Positions 10,220-22,200 of a stretch of 54,943 nucleotides of DNA are shown piece after piece; position 1 is the stretch's first letter; every line of letters starts with the position of its first letter. Under the pieces are notes generated by a model, which was given only the letters and a program-made list of their open reading frames with translations, had not been told where the DNA came from and searched no databases. Position numbers and translations under genes: made by a program. The DNA is taken from assembly GCA_014529385.2 (NCBI GenBank), contig JABFUD020000387.1, forward strand, positions 1-54,943. The letters are read 5' to 3'. The stretch comes from Adiantum capillus-veneris (taxonomy: Eukaryota > Streptophyta > Polypodiopsida > Polypodiales > Pteridaceae).

Positions 10220-11779
10220 TGTCATAAAATCTAATATCTAACCAACCCAAATGATTTTATCATATTAAATTGATCACTTAATGTGGGAGAATGAACGGGA
10301 ACAAGTGTTAAGATATAGATATGTGCTTATAGATCTATCTCGACACGGGGCCAATAGTAAAGGGGCCCAAATGAGAGATGGTCTATCAAAGAGCAAGGCT
10401 AATCAATGGAGCATAAGACCTTAGGGTTAGCTTCATTGAAGACCTCCAATAATGTGTGTAAAAGTCCTTTCACCTTAGGTAATCTAGGTCTGAGCTTGAG
10501 GTGGGAACCCGGCTCAAGCTCAAGGTGCTTGTCTTGCTTGAGGTGCTTGAGGTACTCGACCTGCTGCATGATTAAGGTGCTTGAGGTGCTTTGACATGCT
10601 TGCCTGAGATGCTTGTGGGAACACCCCTAGTCCAAGTGCTTAGTCATGCTTGATGACTAAGGTGCTTGAGCACCAAAGGTCAAAAAGATCCCTACAAAGA
10701 GGGGGGCAAGCCCTTTTCGTACGGGCTAGAGAGAGAACACACACACACACACTCTCTCAAGGAAAGCCCAAGCTTAAAGAGGCAACAGGGACACATGTCA
10801 AGCCCTACCCATGTTACCTCCATGAGGTGCTTGAACTATATTGGCTAGGATTAAAAGTGGTCCAATGATAATTTACAACAATTATCTAAATTGTTTTTCC
10901 ATTTATCAAGTCCTCTCTCTCAAAGGGGAAAGGGGGGGCACTTGTCCCAAGACTACACCTATTGCTAGAAATGGCTCAAGCTTGTGATTGGCTAGGCTTG
11001 GCATGAGCCAATGAGCTTCAATGATGAGCTAGAAGAGGGGGTCGACCTAGCAAGGAGGGGGGTTGCTTAGGGGGTATGCTCACCCACACACACTCACAAA
11101 CACTGGCATTGTGTGCTATGCAAAGTGCAAGAGCTCCCTCTCCTTCTCCAAGCAAGTAGAGGTTGAGAGCCTACACCAACACTCTTGGATATGGAGTGCA
11201 AATCCAACGAAGAGCCATGCTTCAATGCTTAAGCTTGTCATCTCCTTCTTCTTCATTACTATGCTATTATGTATGCTAGCAACAAGATTTATGATAAGTG
11301 AGGAACTAATTCTTTCTCCTACGAAATGTTTCTTCTTCCTCTTCCCTACCCTCATTCCCTGCTAGCTCTCTCCACCTTCGAAGGTGTTTGAGGTCTTGGG
11401 ACTGAGGCTTGGGATAGTTAAATCTTTCTTCAAGTTTATGTTATGTTTGCGATGCATGAAGTTTTCCATCTTCATTGCATCACCTAGGTCACAAGGAACA
11501 CAAAGATTGTATTGTAACAAGTCTCTCTTAATGGGAGAAATCATAATACAAATGCCTATTGGAGGGGGGACCGGCTCCACATAAATCCGGTCCTCAATTG
11601 TTGTCATGTTCTCTAAATTCTCTCTCTTGCAAAAGTATTGTTCATGCCAAGTTAAGTAATTGTTATAATTATGTTGCTATCTTCAATTATGTTCACCTGC
11701 TATGCTCACAAAGTCATTTCTTAAAAGTACTCTCATTAATTTCCGCTACTCTCAAATTAAATAGGCCAATTCCATTACA
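10220..11779 (+). repeat. Gypsy 5' LTR (1560 bp)
   Basis: Starts TGTCATAAAATC and ends TTCCATTACA immediately before TTGGTATCAGAGC. Aligns along its length with 22969-24537. It holds repeated gtgcttgag motifs (10530-10680) and a short CA run at 10738-10752. Confidence 0.95.
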
Positions 11780-11792
11780 TTGGTATCAGAGC
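11780..11792 (+). other. Primer-binding site, tRNA-iMet type (gypsy)
   Basis: TTGGTATCAGAGC directly after the 5' LTR end. Confidence 0.9.
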
Positions 11793-12183
11793 ATTTGGTT
11801 TCTCTTTTCTTGCTTAAGAAGAGAGTTCCTTAAGTAGCCTATAAATGGTTGATGTTGTTAATTATATTAGGGTAAGTGGATTTGGGATCTAATATCGGTT
11901 TTGTTGAGCCCACTATGTGGGGGATGGTGCACACCTCGGGAGCTTTGGACTTTATAATGGAGTCTTCTTAGACTTGCCTACGGCTTTACCATTATTGAGC
12001 CATAAGAAGCCCGAAAGGAGCTAGCCCTTGGCAACTCTGCTATGTTAGACCTACTCCTCTACTCTCTATAGTTAACCACTTCGAGCCGTGGGTATAGATA
12101 CTTAAGAGCCGATTTTCAAAGGCTAAGAGGAGTGGCAACTAAGGTTTTGAATTGCCAAAGCATACATAAGTACATACATAAAT
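11793..12183 (+). other. Gypsy leader up to the copia insertion
   Basis: Non-coding leader between the primer site and the nested copia. Its last five bases TAAAT (12179-12183) are the target duplication repeated at 17821-17825. No gene is seen. Confidence 0.8.
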
Positions 12184-12484
<301 letters not shown>

Positions 12485-12495
12485 ACCTCCCACTT
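12485..12495 (-). other. Polypurine tract of the copia
   Basis: On the minus strand AAGTGGGAGGT lies immediately before the 3' LTR, the expected plus-strand primer. Confidence 0.8.
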
Positions 12496-12568
12496 AAAGT
12501 CCAATGTGGCACTTTAAGTAACTGTAAATCTATAAACATAAATGTACAAAGATTTACATGGTTGCCAT

Positions 12569-15391
12569 CTATCCAATGCCCAATAACTCATGACAATGCA
12601 CAAAGCCCTCTCCTGGAAGTCCCTTTGTGAGTAGATCAGCAGGATTGTCCTTGGTGTGGATCTTCAGCAGTTGTATATGCTTGTCTTCAAGTACTTCCCT
12701 AATGAAGTGATATTTCACATCAATATGCTTAGTCTTCGAATGGAACACTGGATTCTTTGCCAATTGTATAGCACTTTGACTATCACAATATAACTCTGGC
12801 ATATCTACTTTGATTCCCAAGTCTGCAACCAATCTACCAAGCCAAATAGCTTCTTTGCATGCCTCATTTGCTGCAACATACTCAGCTTCTGTAGTAGACT
12901 GCGTAACACAATCTTGTAATCGAGATCGCCATGATATGGCACCTCCAGCCAATGTAAAGACATAGCCTGATGTAGATCTCCTCTTATCCAAGTCTCCAGC
13001 ATAATCTGAGTCAGTGTATCCTCTGACACTCAAATCCTGACTACCATAGCATATGCGCATACTCTTTGTATGTTTTAAGTATCTCATGATACCTTTCACT
13101 GCCTCCCAATGTTTCTTGCCGGGATTTGACATATATCTGCTAACCACTCCCACTGCAAATGCAATATCCGGACGTGTAGCAATCATTGCATACATCAAAC
13201 TACCCACTGCAGACGCATATGGAATCTTATCCATTTCAGCCTTTTCTTCCTCAGACACAAGACAATCTTGTTTGCTAAGTTTCACATATGGTGGCAATGG
13301 AACACTCAATGCCTTTCCCTTCTCCATATTGAAACGTTGCAAAACCTTGTCAATATACTCTGTTTGAGATAACCAAATCAACTTCTTTGATCTGTCTCTC
13401 TCAATGCGCATACCAAGTATATGACTTGCCTCACCCATGTCTTTCATGTCAAACGATTTTGCCATCTTTGACTTCAAAGCTGAAATTTCTTCCAAGTGTT
13501 TGCCAGCAATCAACATGTCATCCACATACAAAATAAGGATCAGCCAACTGCCATCCTTAGCCTTCTTTGTATATAGACAGTGATCGAACTCACTACGTTT
13601 GTAGCCTTGAGAAAGCATAAACTGGTGGAACTTATGGTACCATGCCCTCGGTGATTGTTTTAAGCCATAAAGACTCTTTAACAACTGGCATACCAAATGT
13701 TCCATGCCTTTCTCAAAAAACCCTTCTGGTTGCTGCATGTAAATTTCCACATCTAAATCACCATGCAAGAACGCTGTCTCGACATCCATTTGGTGCAACA
13801 CCAAATCCAATATAGCAACCAATGCAAGAAAGCATCTCAATGTAGTCATCTTGACCACTGGAGAGAAGACTTCATCAAAGTCAATGCCTTGTTCTTGCTT
13901 AAAGCCCTTGGCAACAAGCCTTGCTTTGCACTTTGGCTGACTATCATGAGCGGTGATCTTATACCTGTAAACCCATTTACAAGGTAGAGCCTTTTTGCCC
14001 TGTGGTAATTTAACCAACTTCCATGTCTGGTTTTTATGCAGAGATGTCATCTCTGACTGCATGGCCAACTGCCATTTTTTCGAGTCAACCACTTGTAATG
14101 CTTCCTTGTAACAAGATGGTTCTCCGCAATCTGTGAGCATGACATAATTTGGAGATGGCACATAACGATCAGGTGGTTTGGAGACACGCTCAGAACGTCT
14201 CACCACAACTGATTCTGCCTCTCTAGCCACTATAGGCTGTTCCTGAGCCTGACCATGCTGTCTTGATGTGCTAGCACTAGGTCCATCTTCCCTGAAGACA
14301 ACTCTTCTGATCTCCTTTGTCTTCTCTGGCTTAGTGTGAAACTTGGCTTCATTGAAATGCACATCATTGCTACGAATAAGCTTTCTGGACTCAGGATCCC
14401 AAAGCCGGTAACCCATCTCGCCCGATTCTCCGTAGCCAAGAAATATACACTTCTTGCTCTTTGGTTCTAACTTATTTCTGAACTCCTTAGGAATATGGCT
14501 ATAAGCTTCACAACCAAAGACTCTGAGATGCTTATACGAAGGTGCCTTGCCTGTCCATAGCATCTCGGCCACTGAACTCTTATCCAGAACCCTACTAGGA
14601 GACCTGTTGATCAAATGGACTGTTGTAGCCACTGCTTCCGCCCAAAATCCATCAGGCAACTCAGCATTTGACAACATGCTTCTGACCTTCTCTTGTATGG
14701 TCCTATTCATACGTTCTGCAACCCCATTCTGTGAAGGATTATATGGTGCAGTAAGTTCCCGCTTAATCCCTTTTGCTTCACAAAAGTCTTGAAAAGCTTT
14801 GGAAACGTACTCTCCACCATTGTCAGTTCTCAAGCACTTCAGCTTCTGACCACTCTGATTCTCCACCAGCTGCAAGAATGTCTTAAAGACCTTGAGCACC
14901 TCATCCTTGTGCTTCAAGAAGTAAACCCATACTTTGCGAGAATAGTCATCTATGAATGTACAAAAGTACGCTGCTCCCCCTAGTGACAAACTAGGCATTG
15001 GTCCGCATAGATCACTGTGTACAAGAGCTAACCGTTCGTCCCTACGATTCCTCTTTGATCTGTGCGGTTCCTGTGTTTGCTTACCATAAACACAATGCTC
15101 ACAAAACTCGAAATCTTGAAATGAAAAGCCAGGCAAATAACCATAATGAGAAAGTATTTCCATTCCTCTTTTTGACATATGTCCCAACCTACGATGCCAC
15201 AGTGACACACTTGGCTGCTCAATCACATTAATTACATGGTTTTTAACCTCTGAAACATGTAAAGTGTACAGAGTTCCTGACTTGCTGCCATGTGCTACAG
15301 TCATCGAACCTTTGGAGATCTTCCAAGCGCTGTTCCCAAAAACTGTCACATAACCCGCATCATCCAACTTCCCTGTACTAATCAAGCTCTT
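12569..15391 (-). CDS. Copia integrase, reverse transcriptase and RNase H (pol part)
   Basis: About 940 residues, continuing the gag-protease frame after a TGA at 15394-15392. The pre-integrase zinc segment has LWHRRLGHM and CEHC. Integrase keeps its triad: VHSDLCGP, RTDNGGEY and the Glu of NGVAERMNRT. RT shows KWVYRYK, ARLVAKGFKQEQGID, LYGLKQSPRAW and an intact LYVDDML. RNase H keeps TDSDYAGD, TEAEY and YCDSQSAI. The frame ends at a stop at 12569, 74 bp before the purine tract. All catalytic residues I can see are present, so only the nonsense codon upstream separates this from a full-length autonomous copia polyprotein. Confidence 0.92.
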   Translation of the reverse strand, partial: KSLISTGKLDDAGYVTVFGNSAWKISKGSMTVAHGSKSGTLYTLHVSEVKNHVINVIEQPSVSLWHRRLGHMSKRGMEILSHYGYLPGFSFQDFEFCEHCVYGKQTQEPHRSKRNRRDERLALVHSDLCGPMPSLSLGGAAYFCTFIDDYSRKVWVYFLKHKDEVLKVFKTFLQLVENQSGQKLKCLRTDNGGEYVSKAFQDFCEAKGIKRELTAPYNPSQNGVAERMNRTIQEKVRSMLSNAELPDGFWAEAVATTVHLINRSPSRVLDKSSVAEMLWTGKAPSYKHLRVFGCEAYSHIPKEFRNKLEPKSKKCIFLGYGESGEMGYRLWDPESRKLIRSNDVHFNEAKFHTKPEKTKEIRRVVFREDGPSASTSRQHGQAQEQPIVAREAESVVVRRSERVSKPPDRYVPSPNYVMLTDCGEPSCYKEALQVVDSKKWQLAMQSEMTSLHKNQTWKLVKLPQGKKALPCKWVYRYKITAHDSQPKCKARLVAKGFKQEQGIDFDEVFSPVVKMTTLRCFLALVAILDLVLHQMDVETAFLHGDLDVEIYMQQPEGFFEKGMEHLVCQLLKSLYGLKQSPRAWYHKFHQFMLSQGYKRSEFDHCLYTKKAKDGSWLILILYVDDMLIAGKHLEEISALKSKMAKSFDMKDMGEASHILGMRIERDRSKKLIWLSQTEYIDKVLQRFNMEKGKALSVPLPPYVKLSKQDCLVSEEEKAEMDKIPYASAVGSLMYAMIATRPDIAFAVGVVSRYMSNPGKKHWEAVKGIMRYLKHTKSMRICYGSQDLSVRGYTDSDYAGDLDKRRSTSGYVFTLAGGAISWRSRLQDCVTQSTTEAEYVAANEACKEAIWLGRLVADLGIKVDMPELYCDSQSAIQLAKNPVFHSKTKHIDVKYHFIREVLEDKHIQLLKIHTKDNPADLLTKGLPGEGFVHCHELLGIG

Positions 15392-16534
15392 TCAGATTGC
15401 TGGAACATGTCTGACATTCTTGAGCCATAAAGAAGAGCCATTCTGAAACTTCAACTGCACATCTCCCACTCCAAGTATGTCACAAACCTGCTCATTGCCA
15501 AGTCTGACATAATCTTTAGTAGCCACAAATGATGTAAACCACTCTTTGTGCGGAGAAACATGTAAAGATGCCCCTGAGTCGATAATCCAATCACTCATAG
15601 CATGTCCATCCTCTGCAATCAAGAAAACAGAATCAAGATTGCTTGTAAGGAAGATGTCAGCAGCTGCTATACCAGAATCACTGTCTGAACCAGATCCTGT
15701 GACATTCACCTCTTCAATCTTCACTGAACTCTTCTTTTCATCTTGCTCAGAACTCTTTGTTTTTCCTTTTTCTTGTTTCCACTTCGTACAGTCTCGCTTC
15801 ATGTGACCCTTCTTGCTACAATGGTAGCATTCTATGTCATCCTTTGACTTCGAATCACGAGACTTACTTCGGTTTTGTGCCTTCTTACCCTTCTTCTCTT
15901 TAAACTGTTGTCTCCCTCGAACGACCAAAGCACTATTGCCTTTGCCTTTGTCAATGTTCTTCCTGTTCACTTCCTCTGTGAGCAAGCTGCCTTCTACATT
16001 GGCACTTGTAAGACCTTCTGGCACGACAGAATTACTTAACGCTGTACGAAAAGTATCCCAACTGTCTGGCAAAGTGATTAAGAGAAACATAGCCTTCACT
16101 GAATCTGGAAAGACTATCTCCTGTGCTGTTAACTGGCTGAAAATTGTGTGAAATTCATTCAGATGATTTGACATGGCTGTCCCTTCCTTCATCTTCAAAT
16201 CCACCAATTTCTTGAGCCAGTAAATCTGAGAAGCAGCACTTTGTTTCTCGTACATACCACATAGCTTTTGCCATACGCCATACGCTGTAGTCTCTTCTGC
16301 TACGTTGAAGTAAACATTTTCTGCCAGTGTCAGCATGATTGTGGAACAAGCTAACTCGTCAAGCTCTTCCCACTCATCTTCAGCCATACCTTCTGGTCTC
16401 TCCCCTTTGAGCTTCAGTGGCTTCACTTGTTTTTTCTGCACCAAAACCTGCCAAATCTGCTTCTTCCAGAATGGAAAGTTTGTGCCATCCAGCTTCTTTA
16501 TGTTGTAAAGAGTCTCACTTTGAGAAGATGCCAT
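15392..16534 (-). CDS. Copia gag and protease, ended by a premature TGA
   Basis: ATG at 16534 (MASSQSETLYNIKKLDG). The upstream TTG-initiated extension is ignored because ATG gives the usual copia start. Gag contains the UBN2-like helical region, then a basic linker and a CCHC knuckle (CYHCSKKGHMKRDC). Protease has DWIIDSGASLH. The frame stops at TGA 15394-15392 within the conserved link NVRHVPAI before KSLISTGKL. An Arg CGA codon would be usual there, so this looks like C-to-T nonsense. About 380 residues before the stop. A regulatory stop is less likely, because it falls inside a conserved segment rather than at a domain border. Confidence 0.9.
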   Translation of the reverse strand: MASSQSETLYNIKKLDGTNFPFWKKQIWQVLVQKKQVKPLKLKGERPEGMAEDEWEELDELACSTIMLTLAENVYFNVAEETTAYGVWQKLCGMYEKQSAASQIYWLKKLVDLKMKEGTAMSNHLNEFHTIFSQLTAQEIVFPDSVKAMFLLITLPDSWDTFRTALSNSVVPEGLTSANVEGSLLTEEVNRKNIDKGKGNSALVVRGRQQFKEKKGKKAQNRSKSRDSKSKDDIECYHCSKKGHMKRDCTKWKQEKGKTKSSEQDEKKSSVKIEEVNVTGSGSDSDSGIAAADIFLTSNLDSVFLIAEDGHAMSDWIIDSGASLHVSPHKEWFTSFVATKDYVRLGNEQVCDILGVGDVQLKFQNGSSLWLKNVRHVPAI

Positions 16535-17586
16535 ATCTGCCAAACTGTTTACTCCTGAGAAAAATCCGGCAGAGTTTCCCCTGTAAACTGGCCTCTGTAC
16601 ACAGTAAACAAGCTGTAATCAACAAGCTGAACACCTCTCCTCAGGAACTGTCAGTATTTTGAAAATTTTTGACAGAGTCTCCCCTGTAAACTGAGCTCTG
16701 GGAACCAAAAGATAGCTCAAAAACAATCATAAATAGCTGACCAGTGACAAATCTAAAAAATCTATGTAATATGTTGTCCTGTAAGCATACACTGTCTCCT
16801 CTCTGGGCGATGACAGAACCTGTATCTGTCTCAAGACTGAACCCTGAACAATGCCTCAACGGCCTGACGCATAAGATGCAATCCAGTGTCTACACAAAGT
16901 CATACATCCTAAGGGATAAAAGTCGCCGAAGAGGATGCGTGTAGAGGGGAACTCCAGCAACCTAATCCACCTCACACTGGGTAACCCAGCCCCCAGTGCT
17001 TGGCTTCAAAAAACCTCACACACGACCCTCTCAGATGGCTCAGCAAACTGCCCAGAACTAGTATACATCCTATAATAGACCAATCACTGTCCTATGACCG
17101 CTACGGCGGTCTGTCTGCTAGCGTGACTCACAACTAGCAGACCCACAATCACAGTACATCAATCTGCAATACATGCCAGTGGTGTCAAGCCGTCGTATGG
17201 CCACACCTCCCCTGGAACCTGGCAAGCACAAGAAGTAACAATGCAGACTGCAATATATATATATATGATGATATATATGTGTACCTGGTCTATAGATGAT
17301 GCTCTGAAGACTAATGAGTGATGTATGTCGATGCCGATATTGATGTCGGCCACCTCCTGCTTGCCAATCTACACAAGACGGATTTCTTTGCGGCTGAAAT
17401 CTATCTTCTGCTGTAGTGCTCAGAACGAAATTCTGAGGGCATAAACGGCTTTGAAAGGGGGGTAAAACCTTAGGTTGCCTGCTGGAAACGCTCCCGGAAC
17501 GCCGAGTGTGAATTTTCGAACTCCGGATCCAGAATCTGCTAGAAAAGTGCGAGCGCGCGCGATTGCGCAAAACCGCACTGAACCAA
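16535..17586 (-). other. Copia leader, about 1.05 kb
   Basis: Non-coding leader between the primer site and gag. It holds degenerate repeats of cccctgtaaactg (near 16577 and 16682), an AT dinucleotide run near 17252-17275 and the short palindrome gaccgctacggcggtc near 17097. No separate gene is supported. Confidence 0.7.
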
Positions 17587-17600
17587 GGCTCTGATACCAA
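17587..17600 (-). other. Primer-binding site, tRNA-iMet type (copia)
   Basis: On the minus strand TTGGTATCAGAGCC follows the 5' LTR by one base. Confidence 0.9.
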
Positions 17601-17601
17601 T

Positions 17602-17820
17602 TGAAGTCGCGGAGCGGAGCGTTGGTCAACTCTCTCTCACACACACACACACAGTGAGCTTACACAGTACAGTACGCAGAGAACTGTTAGAAGGGTTATC
17701 TCCCAATACCTTAGTATTCACAAAGTATAAGTTAGTATATACAAAGAGTTAGAGGGAAGTGAGTTAGGCGGGCGGCCAGCCATATCCGCATAAGAGGCCA
17801 CTTGGGCTTTAATCCCAACA
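17602..17820 (-). repeat. Copia 5' LTR (219 bp)
   Basis: TG...CA termini, with a 9-unit CA run at 17638-17655. Matches 12184-12484 with three substitutions. Confidence 0.95.
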
Positions 17821-17834
17821 TAAATTTTGTTAAC

Positions 17835-19200
17835 ATGGCTGACAATAATCAAGAGAGTAGAATGAACATTGGTAGCTTTGATTTTGCACATGAAGGTGCT
17901 AATGATGATGCTCCCATGTTTGTGAATTATCTCGTTACTAGGTTGTAGCAAGCTATTGGCAACCCTGCTTTGCAAGCCGAAGTTACTCAACAACTTCGTG
18001 CTTATGGAATTTCCCTTCCTCTCCAAGAGGAGAGAGAGCTTAGGAGGCCTCTTGAAGAGACTCCCAAAAGAAGACTCTCTCCCATTCGAGAGGAGGAATC
18101 CAAAGAGCAAGAAAGCAATGAAAGTTTAAGTTCCTCTGAAGATGTGGCTCCACGAAGACGGAGGTCTAGACGATCGCCCACTCCTCCCAAGAGGAAAAGA
18201 TCAACAAATAGTCCTTCTCCTCATCACTCTGAAAGGCAAGAGAGGAAACAAAGGAAGAAAAGGGCTAGGAAGAGGTCACCCTCTTCTCCTTCTTCTTCAC
18301 CTTCCTCCTATTCCGACGAAAGTTATGGCTATTCTCCTAGAAAATACAAGAGGGGAGGACATCGCAAATCATTTCCTGCATGGCGAAGGTCACAAAAGCT
18401 AAAGAAGTTCAAGGAGGGAGGAAAGAGTATCTCTTTTCTCACCTATGATGGCACCTTCGGTGCTACCCACAAAGTGTTGGCCTTCATCCAACAATTTGAT
18501 GCGGCCTTTGGAGATGAGGGCTACACAGATTCCTCTAAGCTATGCCATGTAGCTATGCACTTCCAAAAATCAGCTCGTCAATGGTGGGCTAGCCTTCGTG
18601 GAAATGGTGAAGCCCCAAAGACATGGAAAACTCTACGAGTTTCCATCATGAAGCAATTCCTTGCAAGCGATGCAAAGGACAAAGTGCTTACCAAATGGCG
18701 CAGCTTGAAGCTCCTCTCCCATGAGTCTATTCACAAATATGTAGACAAGTTTTGGGATTTACATCTCAAGGCTAGTGTCTTTCAAAAGATAGACTTTGCC
18801 GAGCAAAGGCAGCAATTCTGTGCGGGATTACCTGAAGAGATGGCCGAATACATCAACTCTCAACGGCCTGGTACTATTAGCGAAGTAATCCATCACACCA
18901 TGGTTGCTTCACGCATCAATTTCCATCAAGGGGCTAGAAGTAATGTCAAGCCCATGGAAAACAAAGACAAAAATGATGCAAAGGGGAAAACCAATGTTCA
19001 AAATACTTCCCAAGTCAATTCCAACAACAACAACAATCGGTCCAAGGAGAAGGGAGTTTACAAAGGTAAAAACAAACTCTCTCCTAAAGAGCTTGAATCT
19101 TTTCGCAAGGACCATAAGTGTTTCAAGTGGGGAGCAAGGACATGGGTATCGTTCTTGCCCCAAGAAGAATACTCGCAATGAGACTCCTAGGGCTTCCACC
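17835..19200 (+). pseudogene. Gypsy chromovirus gag
   Basis: ATG at 17835 (MADNNQESRMNIGSFDF). A TAG at 17946-17948 interrupts the frame after 37 codons; CAG (Gln) is the likely ancestor. The frame then continues through an Arg/Ser-rich stretch (18030-18330), the retrotransposon gag domain (SFLTYDGTFGATHKVLAFI to the ASRINFHQG region), and a CCHC knuckle near 19110-19160. There a frameshift splits CFKWG from GEQGHGYRSCP, and the second Cys of the knuckle reads Trp. Normally gag forms the particle core and binds the RNA; this copy cannot do so without the lost frame. Confidence 0.88.
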
Positions 19201-22200
19201 ATCGAAGCTCCAAAAGAGGATGCTCATTGCAAAGGATCATCACTTTCCTATGCTTGGGGAAAGGTAAGACAACATGATGCCTTCATCTTGTTTAAACCTG
19301 GCTCTACTCTTAACTTCATATCAATGGAGTTGGCCACCAAGTTGGGCATTCAAGCTTTTGAGATGGGAGATATAGTAGTGGGGCTGATGCAGATTTCAAG
19401 GGACAACAAGCCTCCGTTACTCCCTTGATTGGGAAGTTGAGGCTTCATGTCCAAAGCTATGTCGACAAGGAAGACTTCTTCATCTCTCCTCTCCAACATG
19501 AGGATGTTATCCTAGGGGCACCATGGTTTGATCGCATGGATGCCAACATGAAGTTCCCTGAAAGGAGAATCTACTTCACCTACAGGGGAAAGAACATGTA
19601 TATAGATGCTAATGAGCATGGTCTCACTATTCCACTTGTAATCCTCTTTCTTTTGATAAGTCAATGAAGAGCTCAGTTTCTATGTACATGATTTTTGTCA
19701 AAGAGTCTCTAAAAGATACTAATGTTTCATCAAATGTAAATGGTAGGAATCAAGAAGAGTTAGACTTGTCTAATTTTCTAAAAGGATTCCAAGATGTGTT
19801 CATTGATGATATCCCTATGGACTTACCTCCAAAACAAGGGGATGATGACCATCGTATTGAGCTCCTTCCTGGAAGCTCACCACCTAACAAGCCTCCTTAT
19901 CGAGTCTCACAAGCTCAACAAGAGGAGATCATGAGGCAAGTACAAGAGCTGGTAGACAAAGGGATGTTGAGGCCTAGTTACTCTCCCTTTTGTTCTCTAG
20001 TCCTTTTAGTGCAAAAGAAAGATGGTACATACCGTATGTGTGTGGACTATCGAGCACTAAACCATATCACTATCAAAAACAGATTTCCCGTACCTCGGGT
20101 AGAAGATCTGTTTGATAAACTACAAGGCTCGACCTACTTCAGTAGGATTGACCTTAAGAGTGGCTATCATCAAATAAGGATAGTGGATGAAGATATCTTA
20201 AAGACCGCGTTTCGCACAACGTTTGGTCTTTATGAATATCTAGTCATGTCTTTTGGCTTGACTAATGCACTAGCTACGTTCAATCGTTTGATGGAGAAAA
20301 TTTTTAGACCATACCGCAAATTCACTGGTGTGTTCTTTGATGATATCATCATCTACTCCAAGTCTTTGGAGGAACATAAGCAACATCTCCAAGTGATTTT
20401 TCAAGCAATGAGGGAGAACAAGATTTTTCTTAACCAAAAGAAAAGCGAATTCTTCCTTCAAGAGATTCAATACCTAGGTCATATTATCTCTAAAGATGGT
20501 ATCCAAATGGATCCATCAAAGTTAGAGGTAATAAAAGCATGGCCTAACCCAAGAAATCTACATGAGCTAAGAAGCTTTGTTGGTATGTGCGCATACTATA
20601 GACGCTTCATACCAAAATTCTCTCAAGTAGCCGGACCACTACACGACTTAACTAAGAAGAACGTTAAGTTTGTATGGACTGCTAAGGAGCAAAATGCTTT
20701 TGAAAATCTCAAAGAGAAGCTTACTTCCCAACCAGTCCTCGTCCTTCCGGATCTCTCAAAGCCATTTGAGGTCCAATGTGATGCTTGTGGTGATTGCCTT
20801 GGACAGTTTTTCTTCAAGAAGAGCATACCATAGCATATGAGAGCCGAAGGCTCAATATTGATGAGCGAGTCTTGGGAATTTATGAGAAAGAACTTTTAGC
20901 TGTTCTACATGCCCTAGACACATGGAAGCACTACTATTGGGGACTCCATTTACCCTATGAACCGACCACCAAAGTCTCAAGTATTTCATGACGCAAACCA
21001 AGCTTTCCGAAAAACAAATGAGGTGGGCAAATTTTCTTTCACAATTTAATTTCCATATTGCTCACATAGCTGGTAAGCACAATCAAGTGGCTGATGCACT
21101 ATCACAACGACCCAAAGCTAATGCGGTGTCTATAGCTACTCACAATGATCTATCCTTTATGATAGATGAGTATGCTACTGACCCGGATTTTTGAGACATA
21201 ATGTCAGCCCTTTCTTTGGGGAAGAAAGAGGAACCATTCACCTTGCAGGATGGTTATCTTCTCCACGGCAATAGGCTATGTGTTACCCATTCCCTTCGTG
21301 AGAAAGTTATGTATGAATCCCATGCTCCTCCATATGTGGGGCATAGAGGTATTCAACCTACTCTCCGAGGAGTAGAGACGTACTTCTATTGGCCTACCAT
21401 GAAAGTGGACATACAAGAGTATGTTTCAAAATGTGTAGTATGCCAAAATACCAAGTATGATAGAGGGAAGCAACCTGGATTACTCCAACCATTGCCTATT
21501 CCAAATTCACCATGGGAGAGTATATCCATGGATTTCATCTTTGGATTACCCAAGTCTATCCATGGGAATACAGGAATATGGACAATAATTGACAGGTTTA
21601 GCAAGAAAGCACATTTTATTCCTGTCAAAAATACTATTAAGACACATCAAATGGCAACTCTCTTCATATCTCAGATTTTCAAGCATCATGGATTACCCAC
21701 ATCCATCGTGTCAGATAGAGATCCTAAAATGACCAGTAATTTTTGGATAGGTATCTTTGAAAATCTACGAACAAGATTGAATTTCTCTTCGGCCTATCAC
21801 CCACAAACGGATGGCCAAAGTGAGATAGCCAATCGTACGACACTCGATCTACTCAAGAATTATGTTACTGAAGTAGATCAACGCTCACAATGGGAAAACT
21901 ACTTACCTCTTGTAGAGTATGCCTACAATAATACTGTACATACTTCTACGGGAAAAGCACCTTTTGAGATCATTGAGGGAAGACCTAAAAGTCCCTTGCT
22001 ACTCAAAGTACATGGGAAGATCTTCGCCGCCGATGAGTATAGCCGTGACCTACAAGAATCTTTTCAAAAGATTAGAGAGGCTATATCCATCTCTCAACAA
22101 AGGCAAAAAGCTACTGCTGATAAGCACAAAAGAGCCTTAATGTTCAAAGAAAATGATTGGGTCTTACTCAAGTTTCCTAAGGCTCGATTAAGGCAAACGA

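Noticed and set aside
15392-15394. Programmed stop-codon readthrough between copia gag-PR and pol
   Set aside because: The TGA lies inside a conserved segment and is one transition from the expected Arg codon, so simple nonsense is more likely. Kept only as an alternative.
17118-17600. 160-codon minus-strand open frame in the copia leader
   Set aside because: It lies between the primer site and gag, overlaps AT repeats and shows no family resemblance.
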